Shown: positions 7,995-16,186 of the stretch, piece by piece | Position numbering within the stretch: the first letter of the stretch is position 1 | Layout of the letters: each line of letters opens with the position of its first letter | Origin: a virus | Virus record (IMG/VR): IMGVR_UViG_3300021475_000029 | Span: 1-44,417 of that record | Reading direction: 5' to 3' (one strand) | Length of the DNA: 44,417 nucleotides | Translations under genes and position numbers: made by a program | The notes under the pieces: generated by a model | The model's database searches: none | What the model was told of the DNA's origin: nothing | What the model saw: only the letters and a program-made list of their open reading frames with translations

Positions 7995-9349
7995 GCGGAT
8001 CCAGCACCACGGTCCAACAGGGCAGCTCCCAGAGCACTAATGAAATTCCGCAATGGGTGCAAAATGCTGGGCAGCAAAATTACGGATTAGCACAACAAGT
8101 CGCCTCGCAGCCTTTGCAGCAATATCAGGGGCAGATGGTCGCGGACGTCGCGCCGCAGACCCAACAGGCGTGGAACCTGGCGGCTAATTCCGGCAATGTC
8201 GGTCAGGACGCGCAGAACGCAGCGCAGTCGGGCTATCTCAACACCATGGGGCAGACGCCGGCCCAGATCAGCGCGCCTACTTCCGGGCAGCTCTCCGGCT
8301 ATATGAATCCGTACACAAGCTCGGTGATCAACCAGACCCTTCCTTTGATGCAGCAGGCCAACGCGCTGCAGCAGAACCAGGTGCAGGACCAGGCGGCCTC
8401 GGCTAACGCCTATGGCGGGTCCAGGCAGGGCATCCAGCAAGGCGTCGCGCAGGCTCAGGGGGCCTTGAACGAAGGTCAGATGGCGGCGCAGCTGAACCAG
8501 GCGAATTTTGGCCAGGCCTCGACCGCGGCGCAGGCCGCCAACGTCGCCAATCAGGCGGCTGGCATTTCTCAGGAGCAATTGACCAACCAGGCGGCGCAGG
8601 GGTTGGGCACGCTCGGCACCCAGCAGATGCAGAACAACATCGCCAATTATGGGATGCTGACATCCGCCGGCGGCTTCGAGCAGCAACAGGGTCAGAACGA
8701 CATCAACGCCCAGATGGCGAAGTTCCAGCAGGCCTTCCAATATCCGCAGCAGCAGCTCGGGATGATGGAATCGGCGCTCGGGATGACGCCCTACGACACC
8801 GGGACGTCAGGCACTTCGGCCTCGACCACCACTCAGACCCAGTCGAATCCGATGGCCGCGGCGCTCGGCGGCATGCAGACGCTCGGCGGCTTGTTCTCTG
8901 CGCCCGCGGGCGGCACCAGCGCGATGAGTGGCTTGATGAGCATGCTCGGCGGCTCCGATCGCCGGTTGAAGACCGACATCGTCAAGATCGGCAAGCACCC
9001 GACCGGCATCGATATGTACGCCTATCGGTATAAGGGCGACCCCAAGCATTACCCGAAGGTGGTCGGTCCGATGGCCGAGGACGTGAAGAAGATCGCGCCG
9101 CACGCCGTGCGCCGGGTGACTTCGAAGGGGCACATGGCGGTGCATATGGATATGCTGAACGCGCTGGGGGCGGGAGCCACTCCGTCCTCATCGCCAGGGG
9201 TGGCGAAGGCGATCGGGATACTCAAACAGAGCCCCCAGCCCGGAGGAGCCCTGTCGCCTAACGCCACCCCGCCCTCGCGCGGGATCCTGGCTTCAAACGC
9301 GAAACTGCGCGCGCCGGGAGCTCCAATCATAGGGGCCCTCGGTGGCTGA
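7991..9349 (+). CDS. DNA-ejection protein with embedded S74-like domain
   Basis: A 452-residue protein. Residues 1-300 are strongly Gln/Ala/Asn-rich and predicted helical (for example AQAANVANQAAGISQEQL), as in podovirus ejection proteins stored in the head and released into the envelope. At residues 322-327 lies SDRRLK, followed by MYAYRYKG and VGPMAEDVKKIAPHAV, the signature of the S74 self-cleaving chaperone with Ser322 and Lys327 spaced as in fibre enzymes. The remaining tail is Pro/Ser-rich. An S74 domain outside a fibre is unusual. Whether it cleaves cannot be told from sequence. Confidence 0.7.
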   Translation: MSGSSTTVQQGSSQSTNEIPQWVQNAGQQNYGLAQQVASQPLQQYQGQMVADVAPQTQQAWNLAANSGNVGQDAQNAAQSGYLNTMGQTPAQISAPTSGQLSGYMNPYTSSVINQTLPLMQQANALQQNQVQDQAASANAYGGSRQGIQQGVAQAQGALNEGQMAAQLNQANFGQASTAAQAANVANQAAGISQEQLTNQAAQGLGTLGTQQMQNNIANYGMLTSAGGFEQQQGQNDINAQMAKFQQAFQYPQQQLGMMESALGMTPYDTGTSGTSASTTTQTQSNPMAAALGGMQTLGGLFSAPAGGTSAMSGLMSMLGGSDRRLKTDIVKIGKHPTGIDMYAYRYKGDPKHYPKVVGPMAEDVKKIAPHAVRRVTSKGHMAVHMDMLNALGAGATPSSSPGVAKAIGILKQSPQPGGALSPNATPPSRGILASNAKLRAPGAPIIGALGG

Positions 9350-10193
9350 CAACCCTTACGCGCCGTCGAATCTCGGAGGGGCTGCGCCGCCGCCCAACTA
9401 TACGCCGACCTATGCGCCTTCGCCGTTGCCAGGCGCGCCGTCGACGGGCGTCTATCAACCGTCGTTCAGCGTCAAGCAGGCGCTCGTCAACGCCGGCGCG
9501 ACGCCGACTGAGGCAACCACTCTGACCGCGATTAGCGGCGCGGAGAGTAATTTCGGCAAGAGCCCGATCAGTCCTCCTAACAAGAATGGCTCGCGCGACT
9601 ACGGTTATTTCCAGATCAACGACGCCGCCCACCCGCAGATGGGTGGGGCTGCAGTCGCCAAGATGCCGCTCGATCAGCAAGCTGCGCTCGCGCTGCAGAT
9701 CGCGCGCAGCCCAGAGGGGTTTAGGGCTTGGACAACCTACAAGAACGGAGCCTACAGGGCTCACCTTGGCCAGGACGGCTCGAATCCTGCGCCCCCTATC
9801 GCGGGAAGCGCGGCTCCTCCACCACCACCGGCGAACGTTGGCACGGCGCTCGCGGCGCTCAGCGCGCCGACCGGCGGGCCCGGAACTAAATCCACGATAG
9901 ATAATCTACAGTCGACTTTCGCGGGCGGCGGGGGCGATAGCGCGCCGCCGCCGATGAACCTCGAGGGGCAGCAGGCCGCCTCGGCGATGGGCAACGCGCG
10001 CCAGGCGCAGATCGCCGCGCTCGCCCCGCAACTGATGATGGCGACGCGGCAGATGGGCGGGCTGCAGGGCGCTCGAGGCGCGCCGAGCTTGGGCTCGACC
10101 ATGAGCTATCAGGGCGGCCAGACGATGCCGATGGCCAATGCGGCTCCGACGCCGGGCACCACGTTGAATTCTACGGGAGGCCTCTATGGCTAG
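9342..10193 (+). CDS. Virion-associated lysozyme/transglycosylase-like ejection protein
   Basis: A 283-residue protein with a GTG start. After a proline-rich leader, residues about 42-145 form a lysozyme-like domain: a helix (SVKQALVNAGATPTEATTL), then ISGAESNFG with the probable catalytic Glu68, then GYFQIND and a terminal helix ending near AYRAHL. This matches the SLT/lysozyme fold that cuts peptidoglycan during genome entry. The C-terminal half is disordered and Ala/Gly/Met-rich. It is the only wall-degrading enzyme recognisable in the window, so it may also serve lysis, though its place among ejection genes argues for entry. Confidence 0.75.
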   Translation: MADNPYAPSNLGGAAPPPNYTPTYAPSPLPGAPSTGVYQPSFSVKQALVNAGATPTEATTLTAISGAESNFGKSPISPPNKNGSRDYGYFQINDAAHPQMGGAAVAKMPLDQQAALALQIARSPEGFRAWTTYKNGAYRAHLGQDGSNPAPPIAGSAAPPPPPANVGTALAALSAPTGGPGTKSTIDNLQSTFAGGGGDSAPPPMNLEGQQAASAMGNARQAQIAALAPQLMMATRQMGGLQGARGAPSLGSTMSYQGGQTMPMANAAPTPGTTLNSTGGLYG

Positions 10194-10851
10194 TGGCGAC
10201 GATCCGCTTGCCGATTATCAGAACATGCTCGGCCTGCAGGGGCTCACGGGTCCGAATCCTTATCTCGAATACACTGGCCAGATCCCGATGGCCGGCTTTA
10301 TGGGCGCGCCGACCAACGCCTCGGGTCAGCCGATTCAGAGCTTCACCGACACCCAGAACGCTTCGAACGCCTGGAACGCCGCCAATCCGCCCCCGGCTCT
10401 CGGCACCACGTTGAACTCATCGCCGTCCTCATCGCCATCCTCTGCTCAGCAGCAAGCCCTGCGGCAAGCCGCCGCGAATGGCCAGTGGGGCATCACCTCG
10501 CAAATGGCGGAAGCGGGCATCAATTCAATACCGCAGGCGAACGCGCTTAGGCAGCAAATGGCGGCGGGACCGACGCAGCAACAAGCGGCGGCTCCGGCCG
10601 CGCCCATCAATCCCTACAACATGCGCCAGGCCTATCTCGACGCGCTTTCCAACCCGGGTCATGTGACTACGCCCGGCGCGGTGATGCAGCCCGGCGCGAC
10701 CCCGACCGGAGGTCAGCAGCCCTCGGTCCTGGCCGCCTTCCTGGCCGCGCACCCGGGCGGCGGGACTCAGATCCCCGGCGGCTATAGCAATCAGGGATTC
10801 TTTTCGACTTTAAATAATCTCCAAGCGCAGAAGCAATCAAATGCCAGTTAA
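10186..10851 (+). CDS. Putative ejection-complex protein, low complexity
   Basis: A 221-residue protein rich in Ala, Gln, Pro and Ser (SSPSSSPSSAQQQALRQAAA), with a short structured start (DDPLADYQNMLGLQGL) and several Asn-Pro motifs. It overlaps the preceding gene by eight bases and the HNH gene by eleven. Composition and position suggest an internal head protein. No family is recognised. Confidence 0.6.
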   Translation: MASGDDPLADYQNMLGLQGLTGPNPYLEYTGQIPMAGFMGAPTNASGQPIQSFTDTQNASNAWNAANPPPALGTTLNSSPSSSPSSAQQQALRQAAANGQWGITSQMAEAGINSIPQANALRQQMAAGPTQQQAAAPAAPINPYNMRQAYLDALSNPGHVTTPGAVMQPGATPTGGQQPSVLAAFLAAHPGGGTQIPGGYSNQGFFSTLNNLQAQKQSNAS

Positions 10852-11173
10852 AACTCATGCTTCGTTATCTGCTCGGTTTTGGCGACTAGTCGAAAGAGCG
10901 GATGGTTGTTGGACCTGGCAAGGGGCGACCAACAATCATGGATATGGTGTTATTCGGTTTGGCGGTCGGGGTGAAAAACTTTTGTTGGCTCATCGTGTTT
11001 CGTGGGAAATTAACAAAGGTTCTATTCCAGTTGACAGAATTATCATGCACTCTTGCGACACTCCCCAATGTGTTAACCCGGATCATCTTTGCCTCGGGAC
11101 CAGGCAAGAAAATCAAAAAGACATGATCAATAAGGGAAGAGGGAAAGGCCAATTCCAGGGAGCTTCGGCATGA
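10841..11173 (+). CDS. HNH endonuclease (HNH_3-type, probable free-standing homing enzyme)
   Basis: A 110-residue protein with the HNH_3 layout: an N-terminal CWTWQGATNNHGYG strand motif, then AHRVSWEINKG, then MHSCDTPQCVNPDHLCLGT with the metal-binding His/Asn/His, and a C-terminal ENQKDMINKGR. It is clearly more AT-rich than the genes on either side, which suggests transfer. It is fitted neatly between two ejection genes, overlapping the previous one by eleven bases and the next by four. Such enzymes typically cut phage DNA lacking the insertion and spread by gene conversion. Confidence 0.9.
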   Translation: MPVKTHASLSARFWRLVERADGCWTWQGATNNHGYGVIRFGGRGEKLLLAHRVSWEINKGSIPVDRIIMHSCDTPQCVNPDHLCLGTRQENQKDMINKGRGKGQFQGASA

Positions 11174-12591
11174 TCGGCGCTGAGCTTCTCAACCTGATGT
11201 ATGGGAACCCGTACAATCAGTTCGCTTCGGCGATGAATCCGACGCCCAACCCCAATCCAAACGCGCCGCCGGCGGCGCAGCCTCGGCCGCCGATGAGTCC
11301 CGCGCCGGGTCAGGTAGGGCCTGCGCCTCCGCTTCGGACTCCTGAAGTTACGCCGGGGCAGCGTTTCCCTTTAGGCGCCCCCGCGGGCGGCCCACAGGTC
11401 ACTCCAGCTACTCCAGCCGAGCAGAGGGGCGCGCAGGTTGGTCCTATGCCTCCACAGATGGCTCCTGGCGGGCCTCCTCCAAATACGCCTCCACAGCCCC
11501 CGCCGGGGCAGCAAGGCCTGCCGCCGACCGCAGCTACGCAATCGCCGCCCGATCTGGCGTCCTTGTACCTGCAGATGGAGCAGAGGAACCGTTCGGCGAA
11601 CGAGATCGACCACGGGCTCAACTTGATGGCTGCGGCCTTCTCGACTCCTTCGATGGCCAACGCGATCATGGGCTCGCAGCGCCAGGGCGCCGATCCTGGA
11701 GCTCAGCTCGGCAATCTGCTGATGCTGCAGAATATGCAGCGGATGCAGAACATCCCTGCGCCGCCCGGAACCGAGCAATTCTGGAATGCGCTGCCGCCGG
11801 ATGCGAAAGAGAAATACATCCAGGCGCAGGGCGCGGCCAATATCGACATTGCCAAGCAAGGCGCGGAGACCAAGCAGAAAGATCTGCTCGAGGCGCAACA
11901 GAAAGCGCCAACGGCGCTCGCTCAGATGGGCGACATGGACAAACTGGCGGGTTCGATCTCCTCGACTCAAAACGCTGACGGCACCCCCGCGCTGCAAAGC
12001 ATTCTTGGCAGCGATCGGAAAATCGCCGCGGCCAAGGAGTTGATGGTGGACGATCCTGGCTTCTGGGGAAGCGCCAAGGGGTTGTTGGCGCAAAGCCAAC
12101 TGAGTCCCCAGGAACAAGCCGTGCTGCAGAACATCAAGCAGCTCAAAGGCCAGGTCTATGGTGATATTTTCACCGCGGCTGGCTCGAAACGAACCGGGAC
12201 GGAAATCAAGAATGTTCAGGAAGGTCTAAGCCCGCTGATGAATTTCAACCAGGGCTATGACGCCTACATGAAGCAGTTCGGGACGTTCCAGAACACGTTG
12301 CACAAGAGCATCGCCAACACCTACGGCGCGGCGGGACGGGTGGATGAGATCCCCGACAGCATGAAATGGGACACGAGCGATCCCAACAATCCAAAGCCGT
12401 TGGTGGATTCGACGTATCTGCCAAATGGCAGTCTCTATGCGGGCGGCGGCCAGTGGGCGAGCAATCCGCCGAAGGGCGGCGGGGCGGCCCCGTCCTCCGC
12501 GGTCGCCTATCTGAAGGCTAATCCCAATCTGGCGGCGCAGTTTGACGCCAAATATGGAGCAGGCGCGTCGAAGGCCGCCTTGGGGCAATAA
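11170..12591 (+). CDS. Putative ejection protein with Pro-rich N-terminus
   Basis: A 473-residue protein. Residues 20-130 are dominated by Pro/Ala/Gly repeats. From residue 135 it becomes helical, with YLQMEQRNRSANEIDHGLNLMAAAF and long Gln/Lys-rich helices up to residue 430. It lies in the ejection cluster in an ATGA overlap with the HNH gene. The position resembles that of the T7 gp15/gp16-type internal proteins, but there is no recognisable sequence match to those families. Confidence 0.6.
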   Translation: MIGAELLNLMYGNPYNQFASAMNPTPNPNPNAPPAAQPRPPMSPAPGQVGPAPPLRTPEVTPGQRFPLGAPAGGPQVTPATPAEQRGAQVGPMPPQMAPGGPPPNTPPQPPPGQQGLPPTAATQSPPDLASLYLQMEQRNRSANEIDHGLNLMAAAFSTPSMANAIMGSQRQGADPGAQLGNLLMLQNMQRMQNIPAPPGTEQFWNALPPDAKEKYIQAQGAANIDIAKQGAETKQKDLLEAQQKAPTALAQMGDMDKLAGSISSTQNADGTPALQSILGSDRKIAAAKELMVDDPGFWGSAKGLLAQSQLSPQEQAVLQNIKQLKGQVYGDIFTAAGSKRTGTEIKNVQEGLSPLMNFNQGYDAYMKQFGTFQNTLHKSIANTYGAAGRVDEIPDSMKWDTSDPNNPKPLVDSTYLPNGSLYAGGGQWASNPPKGGGAAPSSAVAYLKANPNLAAQFDAKYGAGASKAALGQ

Positions 12592-14012
12592 TGGCCAACC
12601 CATTCGACCAGTTCGATTCGGCTCACGCTGCGAGCGGCGGCAATCCGTTCGACCAGTTCGACGCTAAACCTGCATCTGCGAAAACTGCATCGTCTCCTTC
12701 CGCGACCTTGGGTGGTTTTACCGCTTCGAACCCCGCCACCTGGGCGCTCGCAGGGCTCGATTCGGCCGGCATGGGCCTTGGGACCAAGAACCCGTTCATG
12801 GCCATGCCCGACCAGTTTAAACAGGACGTCGCAGCGGCGCATGAAGGCCTCGGTTGGATGGATTATCCGCTCGGGGCTGCGGCCTATGCGGTCGGGCCGG
12901 GCAAGATCCTCGGTCCGGCGGGCAAAGCGATCAGCGAGGCCGGATCGGCGTTGCCCGGCATCGCTGGCAGGATTGCGGGCACCCCCATGATCGCCGAGGG
13001 CGCGCTTGCGGGTGGAGCGAGCAGCGCCATAGCCGATCCGACCAACCTTACCGGCATCGCTACGGGCGCCGCGACGGGCGGCGCGCTGGGGGCGGCGGCG
13101 CATGGTCTCACCAAGGGCGCGAACGCGGGTCTGAGTAAGTTTTTCGGCAAGGAAGGCAGCATCGACCCGCAGACGGCGATCGCCGCCACCAAGGCGGCGC
13201 GCGATGAAGCCTATGCGCCGCTCAAGAACATCGCCTTCAATCCTGACGACGTGCTCAACGCGCATACGAGCGTGACGCTGACGCCCGGCATGGGGGCCGA
13301 CGTCACTTCGGGCATGGAGAACATGCTCGCCAAGCAGCGCAACGCGATTCAGAACGGCGGCAACACCGCCAACGACATCGCCGACTATATGACCAATCTG
13401 AAGTCGGTCAGCGGTTCTCCGAGCGCGAGCAATGGCGATAAGCTGCTCGCCGGGCAGACCGCCAGCAACCTCTCCGATCTGCTCACCAACGCTAATCCGA
13501 TCACCGATCATGCGCCGGGCGAGGCGGCGCAGACGCTGGAGCAGGCGCAGACCGCGCATCAGCAATACATGATGGCGCAGAACTTGGCCGAGTGGCAGCG
13601 GAGAGAGAGCGTAGGCGCGTCAGTGGGCCAAGCGCCGCTGACCGAAGCTGAAAAGTACTATCAGGGTCCGGATGCTCTTCAGAACTATAAGACTCTGACC
13701 GATTTGTACCAAAAGAGTCAGGATTCAACCAGTAAACTCAGCTGGGCGTTGGGCCACATGGGCGCGCATGCGATCGGCGCGGCTGGCGGTATGATGGCCG
13801 GCTGGCCCGGTGAGTTTATCGGTGAAGGACTCGGTTATTTGTTTGCCAAGCCAGCGATCAACAAGGCGCTAAAGGGCTATGACAAGACTCAATTGCTCAA
13901 GGCCTACCAACAGGCCTATCCGCAATTGACCGGACAGCAACTCTTGGGCGCGCAGCCCGGCCCCGAGGTCGGCGACGCGATCAAAAACATCATGCTGGGC
14001 AGCGCCTACTGA
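12591..14012 (+). CDS. Putative ejection protein with NPFDQFD repeats and membrane-active segment
   Basis: A 473-residue protein. The N-terminus carries NPFDQFD twice (residues 3-9 and about 18-24), a motif I recognise from internal proteins of proteobacterial phages. Residues about 85-180 are Gly/Ala-rich and hydrophobic (LGAAAYAVGPGKILGPAGKAI, GGALAGGASSAIAD), able to cross a membrane. A second hydrophobic stretch (HAIGAAGGMMAGWPGEFIGEGLGYLF) occurs near residue 395. Helices in between are polar. This architecture suits a late-ejected channel protein. Its stop overlaps, tail to tail, the stop of a small gene on the other strand. Confidence 0.65.
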   Translation: MANPFDQFDSAHAASGGNPFDQFDAKPASAKTASSPSATLGGFTASNPATWALAGLDSAGMGLGTKNPFMAMPDQFKQDVAAAHEGLGWMDYPLGAAAYAVGPGKILGPAGKAISEAGSALPGIAGRIAGTPMIAEGALAGGASSAIADPTNLTGIATGAATGGALGAAAHGLTKGANAGLSKFFGKEGSIDPQTAIAATKAARDEAYAPLKNIAFNPDDVLNAHTSVTLTPGMGADVTSGMENMLAKQRNAIQNGGNTANDIADYMTNLKSVSGSPSASNGDKLLAGQTASNLSDLLTNANPITDHAPGEAAQTLEQAQTAHQQYMMAQNLAEWQRRESVGASVGQAPLTEAEKYYQGPDALQNYKTLTDLYQKSQDSTSKLSWALGHMGAHAIGAAGGMMAGWPGEFIGEGLGYLFAKPAINKALKGYDKTQLLKAYQQAYPQLTGQQLLGAQPGPEVGDAIKNIMLGSAY

Positions 14013-14080
14013 TCGGTGAGCCAGTAATACGCGGCAAGACAGCCAAAAAAGATCATCGCGGCGAAGGGTATCATTGTCAT
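14006..14080 (-). CDS. Very small single-pass membrane peptide
   Basis: 24 residues (starting MTMIPFAAMIFFGCLAAYYW) encoded from an ATG that overlaps the upstream stop in an ATGA arrangement. Nearly the whole peptide is a hydrophobic helix with a short polar tail. It is the last gene of the leftward region and ends tail to tail with the ejection operon. A lysis-related or superinfection role is possible given its size, but nothing specific supports either. Confidence 0.45.
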   Translation of the reverse strand: MTMIPFAAMIFFGCLAAYYWLTDQ

Positions 14081-14271
14081 TGTGGCATTTCTTTTGGTTT
14101 GATGGATTTTTGTTCTATGAAGATTTCGTCGTGACAGGCTTCGATAGCGGCGGCGTGTTCCGGACAATACATTCCGTCTGGAATGCCTGGACCCCAAGCA
14201 ACCAAAGACGCCCAACCTTCACTCGTTGGTGTCTTGCTTGTTTTTTTACAATCTTGGAAAGAACACTTCAT
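14077..14271 (-). CDS. Small Cys/His protein, probable zinc-binding
   Basis: 64 residues with CSFQDC near the start and YCPEHAAAIEACHDE near the end, giving four Cys and two His in a spacing that could hold a zinc ion. The ATG overlaps the upstream stop (ATGA), and its own stop overlaps the membrane-peptide ATG, so it is a true operon member. Small treble-clef or ribbon proteins of this type are common in phages. Role unknown. Confidence 0.65.
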   Translation of the reverse strand: MKCSFQDCKKTSKTPTSEGWASLVAWGPGIPDGMYCPEHAAAIEACHDEIFIEQKSIKPKEMPQ

Positions 14272-15068
14272 CGCTTATTCTCCTCTTCAGTAGAATAAGG
14301 ATATGGATTTATATGAGTTTCTGTATTTGGAATTTTCCAGTGCAGCTGGCGAAGTCCGTGTTGACGGAGTCTCAAATTGACGCCGGCGCGAGCTGGATGT
14401 GCGCCACCAATGATTTCAGCTTCTTTTCCTTTTTTGGGATTCCAACTTCTCAATCGTCCGGGACCAGAAGCTCGATCAGCTTGAGATTTGACGCGAGGCG
14501 CAGGCTTCTCGCCTGTGTGCTTTAGAACCCATTTTTCTATTTTGTCGATATTTGCTTCGGTTGGAACATGATTATCGTGAAGGCGTGCCTGCAAGGTGCC
14601 GTAGGCGATTTTCATTTCTTCCGCGATAGCTGTCATTTTCAGCCCCTTCTCGGAAGAAATTTTTCTAATTTGTCTTTTTATTTTTTGCCAATTCTCAACC
14701 GTCATTCTCTTTTTCGCACCATCCTTTCTCCGCACGCCTCGCACTTGAGCGAAGCGAAGGTGGAACGAAAATGCTTGAATTGGGAGCCCTTCGTCGAAGC
14801 GATAAATCGCGTTTCGCACTTCTTGCGGCGTCAAATAAATATAGCGCAACCCCTTATCAGGATCAGTCCAGCGAATGGTCGCTGTGTCGGTTTCTACATT
14901 CGCGGTATTTGGAATCGTTTCCGCAATCGTCTCTGAAATCCAGCAATGCTGCGAATCGCGCCGTACAGCTTGATCGATTTTCTCTTGAGTGAGAACGACC
15001 GTTACGGACGGTGACTTAGGCGCGCGATAGACGATGTTTGATTTGGGGGTATGATTGGAGCTAGCCAT
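14268..15068 (-). CDS. Unknown phage protein with central HTH-like region
   Basis: A 266-residue protein. The N-terminal half contains ISETIAETIPNTANVETDTATIRW and YIYLTPQEVRNAIYRFDEG, which recur in uncharacterised phage proteins of alphaproteobacteria as I recall them. Residues about 125-185 (KIKRQIRKISSEKGLKMTAI, then AEEMKIAYGTLQARL) look like a helix-turn-helix of the Xre or AsnC type. The C-terminus is basic. The start lies next to a 255-base gap rich in inverted repeats, so it could bind there. Autoregulation is only a suggestion. Confidence 0.55.
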   Translation of the reverse strand: MASSNHTPKSNIVYRAPKSPSVTVVLTQEKIDQAVRRDSQHCWISETIAETIPNTANVETDTATIRWTDPDKGLRYIYLTPQEVRNAIYRFDEGLPIQAFSFHLRFAQVRGVRRKDGAKKRMTVENWQKIKRQIRKISSEKGLKMTAIAEEMKIAYGTLQARLHDNHVPTEANIDKIEKWVLKHTGEKPAPRVKSQADRASGPGRLRSWNPKKGKEAEIIGGAHPARAGVNLRLRQHGLRQLHWKIPNTETHINPYPYSTEEENKR

Positions 15069-15176
15069 GATGAGAACTTCACTTCTCGTTTGTGGTCAGG
15101 AGAGGCGCGGCGCTGAGCACGCCGCGTCGATCCGCTTAACAGCTATGTCATTTTCGTGAGGTGATGGCAAGCCTGA

Positions 15177-15226
15177 TTTTCGTGAGACGACCAGACCGGA
15201 AATTAGTCCTAGTCGTCTCACGAAAA
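15177..15226. repeat. Perfect 15-base inverted repeat
   Basis: TTTTCGTGAGACGAC (15177-15191) pairs exactly with GTCGTCTCACGAAAA (15212-15226) across 20 bases. A third half-site, TTTTCGTGAG at 15151-15160, lies in direct orientation to the left arm. Three copies of one ten-base core within 76 bases suggest a multi-site protein-binding region rather than a simple hairpin. Confidence 0.8.
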
Positions 15227-15237
15227 ACAGCGAGAGA

Positions 15238-15255
15238 GCGAGAGTAATCTCTCGC
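15238..15255. repeat. Stem-loop GCGAGAG-TAAT-CTCTCGC
   Basis: A 7-base-pair stem with a four-base loop, without a following T-run on either strand. It lies between the PEP-CTERM stop and the 15-base repeat. It may stabilise a transcript end, but nothing identifies it as a terminator. Confidence 0.55.
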
Positions 15256-15323
15256 CCTCTCTAGCGTCAGCCTGACACGGTCCCATAAGGCGGGGGCCTA
15301 AACAGGGAACCTTTGGCAAGCGA

Positions 15324-15974
15324 CTAGGGGGTATGCGCCTGCCTCAGACCAGCGCGTCGGAAGCCCATCAACCCCATAAGCCCGAAGCCTAGCGCCAACA
15401 TCGCCCAAGTGGAAGGCTCGGGCACGCCGGTCGTCAATTGGATCGAGCCGCCAAACGATTGACGCGGCGCGGTGAAGTCCACGGCGAATTGCGTCTCGTC
15501 GGAAGTGAACGTCCCGGCCGCCGCTGACACCGGGCCGAAGGAGCCATCGAGCAGCGCCACTGGGAAGGTGTGCGAAGCCAGCAACCCGCCATCGGCGAAG
15601 GTCGACTCGGTGGTCGGACCGGGATCGTTGGTGAGCCCGTTGACGGTGAAGGTCGAGAGCGTGCCGCCGCGCCCGCTGATCGCGCTTTGCAGGACATCGA
15701 CCGTCAGAATGTGCGAGCCGGTAAAGCCCGCCGCTGCGCTGGCGTCGAGCGTGACGCTCGAGAGGTCGGCGTTGGGCAGGATCGGGCTACCCTGCGCGGC
15801 GATGGTGATGTTGGCGAAGTTGGCGTCGTTGGCGGTGAGCGACGCGGCGCCGGTGGTGATCCCGGTGACGTTGTCGATGAGCGCGCCGTTATCGAACACT
15901 TCGATTTGCAGCGTCGCCTGCGCCGGGGCTACGAGCGCGGCGAGCGCGGCAGTCGCTAGTAGGATTTTACGCAT
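15324..15974 (-). CDS. Exported protein with PEPxxWA-CTERM sorting tail
   Basis: A 216-residue protein. Residues 1-20 form a signal peptide (RKILLATAALAALVAPAQA). The body is beta-rich and Ala/Thr/Gly-rich with no known enzyme motif. Residues 184-207 carry VPEPSTWAML, a hydrophobic helix and a terminal FRR cluster: the PEPxxWA-CTERM signal, recognised in Gram-negative hosts by an exosortase that cuts near PEP and moves the protein to the surface. I chose ATG 15974 because the signal peptide starts there and AAAGGGA precedes it; an upstream start would add eight residues. No exosortase is encoded here, so the host must supply it. It looks like cargo acquired from a bacterium. Confidence 0.85.
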   Translation of the reverse strand: MRKILLATAALAALVAPAQATLQIEVFDNGALIDNVTGITTGAASLTANDANFANITIAAQGSPILPNADLSSVTLDASAAAGFTGSHILTVDVLQSAISGRGGTLSTFTVNGLTNDPGPTTESTFADGGLLASHTFPVALLDGSFGPVSAAAGTFTSDETQFAVDFTAPRQSFGGSIQLTTGVPEPSTWAMLALGFGLMGLMGFRRAGLRQAHTP

Positions 15975-16027
15975 TCTTGTCCCTTTCCAATTACCCAACC
16001 CTTCATCGCACGAATATGCGACAATCG

Positions 16028-16186
16028 TCAGTCACGTTTTCGCTCTCTCAGGCGGTCAGCCAGGTCTTTAGCCATATCGCCCAGCGGCCGCATTTGCCGT
16101 ACGCAATATTTGACCCCGTCCCGGTAGCCCCAGAGATATGAGCCAATCATCGCAACGACGATGATCACTGCGAGGCCGAAGTTCAT
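16028..16186 (-). CDS. Small single-pass membrane protein
   Basis: 52 residues. Residues 2-19 (NFGLAVIIVVAMIGSYLW) form a membrane helix, followed by a basic, helical cytoplasmic tail (MAKDLADRLRERKRD). Its ATG overlaps the helicase stop in an ATGA arrangement, and the ATG and stop are in frame over the whole length. Role unknown. The layout of one membrane helix plus a charged tail is common in phage exclusion or lysis-helper proteins. Confidence 0.6.
   Translation of the reverse strand: MNFGLAVIIVVAMIGSYLWGYRDGVKYCVRQMRPLGDMAKDLADRLRERKRD

Larger units (their letters stand above)
15069..15323. promoter_or_regulatory. Repeat-rich intergenic region
   Basis: 255 bases without a gene. TTTTCGTGAG occurs at 15151-15160 and again at 15177-15186, where it is the left arm of a perfect 15-base inverted repeat. 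A 7-base stem-loop follows at 15238-15255, and a GTCAGCCTGAC palindrome near 15266-15276. None has a T-run of intrinsic-terminator type. The region lies upstream of the HTH-bearing gene at 14268-15068 and downstream of the PEP-CTERM gene, so it most likely holds a leftward promoter and operators. Confidence 0.5.

Noticed and set aside
12507-13565. 352-codon leftward frame inside the NPFDQFD ejection gene
   Set aside because: Arg-rich shadow frame of a high-GC gene on the other strand; no ribosome site.
15177-15226. Intrinsic terminator for the PEP-CTERM gene
   Set aside because: The inverted repeat has 20 bases between arms and no T-run on either strand.
15324-15974. Host DNA joined by assembly error
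   Set aside because: The gene is flanked closely on both sides by phage-type genes, with matching base composition and no sign of a join, though only reads could exclude it.
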